Below, in pieces: positions 13,168 through 17,396 of a stretch of 17,396 nt of DNA (the first letter of the stretch is position 1; the number at the start of each line of letters is the position of its first letter). Both the position numbers and the translations under genes were made by a program. Below the pieces are notes generated by a model. It saw nothing but the letters and a program-made list of their open reading frames with translations, ran no database searches and was not told where the DNA came from. The stretch is from NCBI GenBank assembly GCA_051747505.1, contig JBNJGE010000054.1, positions 1 to 17,396 of the forward strand. Reading direction: 5' to 3'. Origin of the DNA: Albimonas sp051747505. GTDB taxonomy: Bacteria > Pseudomonadota > Alphaproteobacteria > Rhodobacterales > Rhodobacteraceae.

Positions 13168-15585
13168 TCAGCTTCGCATGCGGCTGGAATTCGCGTCGAA
13201 GAGCGGCGCGGGCTGCAGGCGGGCGGGGCGCCGGTCGCCGAGGATCTCGACCTCCCAGCCCTCGGGCTCCCGGGCGATCTCCTTCGGCACGTAGCCCATG
13301 GCCATGGAGCGGGCGGAGGGGTGGGCGTATCCCCCCGAGGTGACCCAGCCGCGGACCTCGCCGCGGAACCAGATGGGCTCGTCGGCGATGACGTCGGCGT
13401 CCTTCGCCTCCACGTCGAGGGCGATGAGGCGCAGGGCGCCGCCGGTCTCGCGCTCCTCCAGCGCGGCCTGCTTGCCGATGAAACCGGTCGGCTTGTCATA
13501 GGCGACGAAGCGGTCGAGACCGGCTTCCAGGGGTCCGTAAACGGGGCGGTATTCGCGCGCCCAGCCGCCCCAGTTCTTCTCCAGCCGCAGGGCGTTGAGG
13601 GCGCGCAGGCCGAACAGGCGCAGGCCCATCGGCGCCCCGGCTTCCATCAGGCGGTCGAAGACGTGGCGCTGGTAGTCGGCGCGCATCCAGATCTCGTAGC
13701 CCAGATCGCCGGTGAAGCTGACGCGGGCGACACGGCAGGGGGCGAGGCCCAGGGTCGTCTCGCGCACGGCCATGAAGGGGAAGGCGGCGTGGGAAACGTC
13801 CTCGCCGGTGACTTCCGCCAGCAGGTCGCGGGAGCGCGGGCCGGCGATGGTGAGGCCGAAGAGCTTGCCGGTGAGGCTCTCGATCCTGGCGCCCTCGGGG
13901 GCGTGGGCCTCGAAATGGCGGAGATAGTATTCTTCCGCCGCGCCGGTTCCGGCGAGCATGAAGCGCTCGGGCCGGAGCTTCGCCAGCGTGAAGTCGCCGA
14001 TGAGCTTGCCGCGGTCGTTGAGCATGGGGGCCAGCGTCATGCGGCCCTCGCGCGGGACGCGGGCGGCCAGCAGGCGGTCGAGAAAGGGCTCGGCCTCCGG
14101 GCCGGTGATCTCGAACTTCGAGAAGCCGGAGATGTCGGCGAGGCCGACGCCCTCGCGCACGGCGCGGGCCTCGGCCCCGACATGGTCGAAATCGGTGGAG
14201 CGGCGCCAGCTCAGCGCGTCCTCCACCCCCTCTGGGGCGAACCAGAGGGGGGTCTCCAGGCCCCAGGAGTCGCCCATCACGGCGCCGGCCTCGATGAGGC
14301 GGTCATGGATCGGCGTGGTGCGGCAGGGGCGGGCGGCCGGCAGCTCCTCGTTGGGGTAGCGGATGCGGAAGCGGCGGGCGTAGTTCTCGCGCACCTTCTC
14401 GTTGGTGTAAATCAGCGTCGCCCAGTCGCCGAAGCGGGCGACGTCCATGCCCCAGACATCGAAGCCGGGGTCGCCGTCCACCATCCAGTTGGAGAGCGCC
14501 AGCCCGACGCCGCCGCCCTGCGAGAAGCCGGCCATCACCGCGCAGGCGCACCAGAAGCCGGGCAGGCCGCGGACGGGGCCGACCAGCGGGTTGCCGTCGG
14601 GGGCGAAGGTGAAGGGGCCGTTGATGGCCTGGCGGATGCCGACATTCTCCAGCGCGGGGAAGTGGCGGAAGGCGACCTCGAGGCTGGGGGCGATGCGGTC
14701 GAAGTCGGGCTGCAGGAGCTCCTGGCGGAAATGCCAGGGGGTTTCCTTCGGCGCCCAGGGGGTGGCGGCCTGCTCGTAGGCGCCCACCAGGAGGCCGTCG
14801 CGCTCCTGCCTTGTGTAGATCTCGCCCTCGAAGTCGATGACGTGGATGACCTCCTCGCCGGTGCGTTCGTTGTGTTCGACGACCTCGGGGACGGTTTCCG
14901 TCAGCAGGTAGTGGTGCTCCATGGCGAGCACGGGGAGCTCGAGGCCGACCATGCGGCCGACCTCGCGGGCCCAGAGGCCGCCGGCGTTGACGATGTGCTC
15001 GCAGGTGAAATCGCCCTGGTCGGTGGTCACGCGCCAGCCTTCGGGGGTGGGGGTCAGGCTCTCGACCTTGGTGTGTTCGCGGATCGTGGCGCCGAGCTTG
15101 CGGGCGGAGCGGGCGTAGGCGTGGGTCGTGCCCGACGGGTCCAGATGGCCCTCGATGGGGTCGTAGAGGCCGCCGAGGAACTGGGAGGGGTCCATGACGG
15201 GGAAGCGCTCGGCGGCCCATTCGGGGGAGACCAGCTCCAGCTCCATGCCCATGCAGCGGCCGCGGGCGACGGCCTGGCGCAGGGCGTCCATGCGGTCGGG
15301 GGTCTTGGCGAGCTGGACGCCGCCCGTCAGGTGCAGGCCGCAGGAGAGGCCGGAGAGCGCCTCTATCTCCTTGTAAAGCTCCACGGTGTATTGCTGGAGC
15401 TTGGCGACGTTGGGGTCGCCGTTCAGCGTGTGGAAGCCGCCGGCGGCGTGCCAGGTGGAGCCGCAGGTGAGCACGTCGCGCTCCAGCAGCGCCACGTCCG
15501 TCCAGCCGCGCTTTGCGAGGTGGTAGAGGACGGAGCAGCCGACGACGCCGCCTCCGATCACGATGGCGCGGTAATGCCCGGTCAT
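13168..15585 (-). CDS. GcvT-fused FAD-dependent dehydrogenase (dimethylglycine/sarcosine dehydrogenase-like)
   Basis: The 805-residue protein joins an N-terminal DAO-type FAD domain (about 4-385) to a C-terminal GcvT/aminomethyltransferase domain (about 430-800). This is the layout of dimethylglycine and sarcosine dehydrogenases, which oxidise N-methyl groups and pass the one-carbon unit to tetrahydrofolate. The FAD site is IGGGVVG (10-16) with E35 ending strand 2. STWHAAG (43-49) contains H46, the His that carries covalent FAD in the mammalian enzymes. In the C-terminal half, GLADISGFSKFEITGPEA and SFTGDLGYEIW are GcvT-type blocks. The ATG at 15585 has a strong GGGAGGGAG site. It follows the M24 gene on the same strand by 108 bases. 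The exact amine is not certain. Confidence 0.92.
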   Translation of the reverse strand: MTGHYRAIVIGGGVVGCSVLYHLAKRGWTDVALLERDVLTCGSTWHAAGGFHTLNGDPNVAKLQQYTVELYKEIEALSGLSCGLHLTGGVQLAKTPDRMDALRQAVARGRCMGMELELVSPEWAAERFPVMDPSQFLGGLYDPIEGHLDPSGTTHAYARSARKLGATIREHTKVESLTPTPEGWRVTTDQGDFTCEHIVNAGGLWAREVGRMVGLELPVLAMEHHYLLTETVPEVVEHNERTGEEVIHVIDFEGEIYTRQERDGLLVGAYEQAATPWAPKETPWHFRQELLQPDFDRIAPSLEVAFRHFPALENVGIRQAINGPFTFAPDGNPLVGPVRGLPGFWCACAVMAGFSQGGGVGLALSNWMVDGDPGFDVWGMDVARFGDWATLIYTNEKVRENYARRFRIRYPNEELPAARPCRTTPIHDRLIEAGAVMGDSWGLETPLWFAPEGVEDALSWRRSTDFDHVGAEARAVREGVGLADISGFSKFEITGPEAEPFLDRLLAARVPREGRMTLAPMLNDRGKLIGDFTLAKLRPERFMLAGTGAAEEYYLRHFEAHAPEGARIESLTGKLFGLTIAGPRSRDLLAEVTGEDVSHAAFPFMAVRETTLGLAPCRVARVSFTGDLGYEIWMRADYQRHVFDRLMEAGAPMGLRLFGLRALNALRLEKNWGGWAREYRPVYGPLEAGLDRFVAYDKPTGFIGKQAALEERETGGALRLIALDVEAKDADVIADEPIWFRGEVRGWVTSGGYAHPSARSMAMGYVPKEIAREPEGWEVEILGDRRPARLQPAPLFDANSSRMRS

Positions 15586-15616
15586 GGCGGTCTCCCTCCC
15601 TGGCCTGTCGGGGCGA

Positions 15617-15687
15617 GGGTGGGCCGGGGGGGAGGGGCGGGGGCCGTCCGTTTCGGACATCGGGAGTCGCAAACGGGACAGGCCCCC
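15617..15687. other. Spacer with G-quadruplex motif and nested hairpins
   Basis: Between the M24 stop and the FAD dehydrogenase start, the plus strand carries G-runs of 3, 3, 7, 4 and 5 bases at 15617-15643, separated by 1-2 bases. GGGGGCC at 15639-15645 pairs with GGCCCCC at 15681-15687, and inside it GTCCG/CGGAC (15646-15650 and 15654-15658) forms a hairpin with a TTT loop. It may tune the expression of the second gene relative to the first, but no function is shown. Confidence 0.5.
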
Positions 15688-15693
15688 GGGGTT

Positions 15694-16947
15694 TCAGGCC
15701 ATCAGGGCGGGCTCGAAGGGGAACCGGGAGAGGAGCGCCGTGCCGGTTTCGGTGATCAGGAGCTGCTGTTCGAGCTTGATGCCCTCCGCTCCGCCTTCCT
15801 CGCCGATGAAGCTTTCGACGCAAAGCGTCATGCCGGGCTCGATGACGCCGTCATAGCCGGCGTCGGGGTAGTCCATGCGATGGTAGAGATAGGGGTATTC
15901 CCCGGTCATGCCGCAGCCATGGGCGGAGAGGTAGTAGCGGTTGGCGACGTATCTTTCCGGGATGGTCCAGGCCTGTTCGGCGTAGTCGCGGAAGGTGAGG
16001 CCGGGGCGCAGGATCTCCGAGTTGCGGGCGATCTGCTCCATGGCCGTCCTGTAGAGGTCGCGCTGCTGCGGCGTGGGCGCGTCGGGGCCGGAGTGGAAGG
16101 TGCGGGAGAAGTCGGCGTAGTAGCCGTGGCAGCCGACCACGTCGGTATCCAGCGCGATGAGCTCGTTCTCGCCGATGATCCGGGGGCCGGTCTCCTGGAA
16201 CCAGGGGTTGGTGCGGGGGCCGGAGTTGAGCAGGCGCGTCTCGATGTAGTCGCCCCCGTCGGCGATGACGGACTGGTGGAGGACGGACCAGAGCTGCTGC
16301 TCGCTCAGCCCGGGGCGGATGGCCTCGCGCAGCTTCGCCACGCCCGATTCGGTGGCGCGGAGGGAGGCGCGGACGCATTTCATTTCTTCCGCGGACTTGA
16401 TGGCGCGGGCGCGCTCCACCGGGGCCTGGGCGTCGGCCAGCGGGACGCCCTCGGCGGCCAGCGCGAGGGCGGCGCCGGCGTTGAGGCGCTCGATGCCGAT
16501 GAGGGCGCCCGGCTCCGTCTCCTCGCCCAGCGTGGCGGCCATGCCGCGGGCCCAGGCCCGCTCGCGCTCGGCGATGGCGGGGCCGGCGGCGACGTAGGAG
16601 GCGGTGTGCGCGGGGCGGATCTCGTCGATGGTCTCCAGATGGGCTGAGAGGTGCTCGCAGCCCGCGAAGTCCCACAGGATGACGCGGGACGGGGTGACGA
16701 GGAGGTAGCGGGCGGGGCTGTTGCGCGACGTGAAGACCTGCATGTTCCGCGCGCCGCAGGCGTAGCGGATGTTGACGGCGTCGAAGAGGAGCACGGCGGC
16801 CATGCCGTGGGCCTCCATCTGCGCGCGGAGGCGGGCGAGGCGGTGGGCGCGCACGGCGGGCTCGTCGATTTCGCCGGGGGCGGGGTCGCGGTCGAGCTGG
16901 GAAAGGGCGATGTCGGCGCGCTCGGCGTGCCAGTCGAGTTCGGGCAA
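15694..16947 (-). CDS. M24-family metalloprotein related to DMSP lyase DddP
   Basis: The 417-residue protein has a creatinase-like N-terminal domain and a pita-bread M24 domain. Blocks LLFDAVNIRYACGARNMQ, IETRLLNSGPRTNPWF, GYDGVIEPGMTLCVE and RFPFEPALMA resemble the DMSP lyase DddP. Candidate metal ligands D267, D269, D279, H343, E378 and E393 are all present and keep the exact spacing I recall for DddP of Ruegeria lacuscaerulensis (offset 28). The catalytic Asp of DddP (D377) would be residue 349, which is Gly here, so DMSP lyase activity is doubtful. An M24 hydrolase such as an Xaa-Pro peptidase or a betaine-cleaving enzyme is possible. The start is an unusual TTG at 16947 with AAGGA upstream. 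It precedes the GcvT-fused dehydrogenase. Confidence 0.87.
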   Translation of the reverse strand: MPELDWHAERADIALSQLDRDPAPGEIDEPAVRAHRLARLRAQMEAHGMAAVLLFDAVNIRYACGARNMQVFTSRNSPARYLLVTPSRVILWDFAGCEHLSAHLETIDEIRPAHTASYVAAGPAIAERERAWARGMAATLGEETEPGALIGIERLNAGAALALAAEGVPLADAQAPVERARAIKSAEEMKCVRASLRATESGVAKLREAIRPGLSEQQLWSVLHQSVIADGGDYIETRLLNSGPRTNPWFQETGPRIIGENELIALDTDVVGCHGYYADFSRTFHSGPDAPTPQQRDLYRTAMEQIARNSEILRPGLTFRDYAEQAWTIPERYVANRYYLSAHGCGMTGEYPYLYHRMDYPDAGYDGVIEPGMTLCVESFIGEEGGAEGIKLEQQLLITETGTALLSRFPFEPALMA

Positions 16948-17202
16948 GGGAATGTCCTTCCGGGGATCGCGGGTCAGGGACGGGGGCCTGCGATCATCCG
17001 GGAAAGACGAGCCAGCGGCGGGCGCGGGAGCGGCGGACGGAGCGTCCGCCGCCCGGGCCGCGACGGCGGGCGGGGTCGAGGGGGCCCGGCGGGGCGGGCG
17101 GGAGGTTGGCGTGGCCGACCATTTGTATCAGCAATGGCGCGGGCGGTGTGGGGGCGCAAGAGGCGGGGTGGCGCGGGCCGTGCCGGGCCTTGCCGGGAGT
17201 TT
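16948..17202. other. Intergenic region upstream of the M24 gene, no gene seen
   Basis: This stretch is extremely G+C-rich. GCGGCGGACG (17030-17039) and CGTCCGCCGC (17043-17052) make a perfect 10-bp hairpin with a 3-base loop. CCGGGCC (17053-17059) pairs with GGCCCGG (17083-17089). GGGGCGGGCGGG at 17091-17102 repeats the first 12 bases of the loop found in the two terminator hairpins. No coding frame with a start and ribosome binding site is convincing. Confidence 0.5.
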
Positions 17203-17310
17203 GCCACCTTGCCGCGCCAACGATGACGGCAGTGCGGGCGCGCCGGAAATCGGTGCGCGGGCGCCGGCGGCTCTGAATTTCACCTTTGATTGGTAAATAT
17301 ACTTGGGGAA
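17203..17310 (+). repeat. Dispersed intergenic repeat, copy B, with hairpin
   Basis: This is the second copy of the element at 9582-9687, in the same orientation and likewise upstream of a minus-strand gene. The hairpin at 17238-17258 keeps the loop GAAAT, and the stem differences from copy A are compensatory: T-A becomes C-G, A-T becomes G-C and one G-C becomes G-T. The similarity ends at GGGAA, immediately before a sequence that looks like an insertion sequence end. Confidence 0.8.
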
Positions 17311-17313
17311 TTA

Positions 17314-17396
17314 GGGTCAGGACCCATAACGCCCTGAGGGATTCCCATGGCGACTTCGGCGTGATTCACTCCTATTGAGGAGGATGCGCCCATGAC
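17314..17396 (+). mobile_element. Possible left end of an insertion sequence
   Basis: Right where repeat copy B stops matching copy A, the sequence starts with GGGTCAGGACCC (17314-17325), an inverted repeat with a 2-base centre. Base composition then changes to a moderate G+C leader of about 65 bases that ends in GAGGAGG and a start codon. A terminal sequence of this kind suits an IS5-like element, but no transposase residues beyond Met-Thr are visible and the right end is outside the window. Confidence 0.35.
17392..17396 (+). CDS. Start of a gene cut by the window edge
   Basis: ATGAC at the last five bases follows GAGGAGG (17377-17383) with an 8-base spacer, the strongest ribosome binding site in the window. 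Only Met and the first two bases of the second codon are visible, so the product is unknown; a transposase is the inference from the possible insertion sequence end just upstream. Confidence 0.45.

Noticed and set aside
13321..16647. A plus-strand open frame of over 1,100 codons
   Set aside because: It lies antisense to two well-supported genes (FAD dehydrogenase and M24 protein), has Gly/Ala/Val-rich low-complexity translation and no domain; it is a shadow of high G+C codon use.
1..17396. CRISPR arrays, tRNA or rRNA genes
   Set aside because: I saw no regularly spaced 25-40 base repeats and no cloverleaf or rRNA-like sequence in reading the window; a tRNAscan or CRISPR search was not possible here.

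Overview
The window is very G+C-rich DNA from what is most likely an alphaproteobacterium of the Rhodobacterales or a close relative. The gene set supports this: an NDUFA12-type complex I accessory protein next to mlaD, a DUF2155 protein facing aat, a DsbD-N-type protein divergent from yqgE, and a GcvT-fused FAD dehydrogenase. Sixteen complete protein genes are supported, plus the first codon of a seventeenth at the right edge. Almost every other open frame, some of them over 700 codons, is an antisense or wrong-frame shadow caused by the base composition.

Left part (1-4589): a MaoC/(R)-hydratase gene with a palindromic operator-like region upstream; a periplasmic DsbD-N-type protein divergent from yqgE; and a minus-strand pair of phosphomannomutase/phosphoglucomutase followed by an SDR oxidoreductase, whose end meets yqgE with only 4 bases between the stops.

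Centre (4590-9384): a plus-strand run of NDUFA12-like protein, mlaD, a class I methyltransferase and a DUF2155 exported protein. The last three are coupled through GTGA overlaps. It collides tail to tail, with a 64-base overlap, with a minus-strand run of sulfurtransferase, DUF2235 alpha/beta hydrolase and aat.

Right part (9385-17396): a lone molybdopterin-binding (form II, CoxL/XdhB-like) subunit without its usual FeS and FAD partners; a small membrane-anchored protein with an Ig/cadherin-like domain; then an M24-family protein followed by a GcvT-fused FAD dehydrogenase on the minus strand. The M24 protein resembles the DMSP lyase DddP. The last two genes probably form one catabolic unit for a small methylated substrate.

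The most interesting signals are non-coding. (1) A repeat of about 106 bases occurs at 9582-9687 and 17203-17310. It contains an 8-bp hairpin whose differences between the copies are compensatory, which suggests a structured plus-strand RNA element. (2) Two very stable gene-end hairpins, at 9791-9860 and 13106-13165, carry the same 16-base loop, which is itself a minimal G-quadruplex motif. (3) The second repeat copy breaks off next to a sequence that looks like the left end of an insertion sequence, followed by a ribosome binding site and a new start codon at the window edge. (4) The DddP-like protein keeps all six candidate metal ligands but has Gly where the catalytic Asp of DddP is expected.
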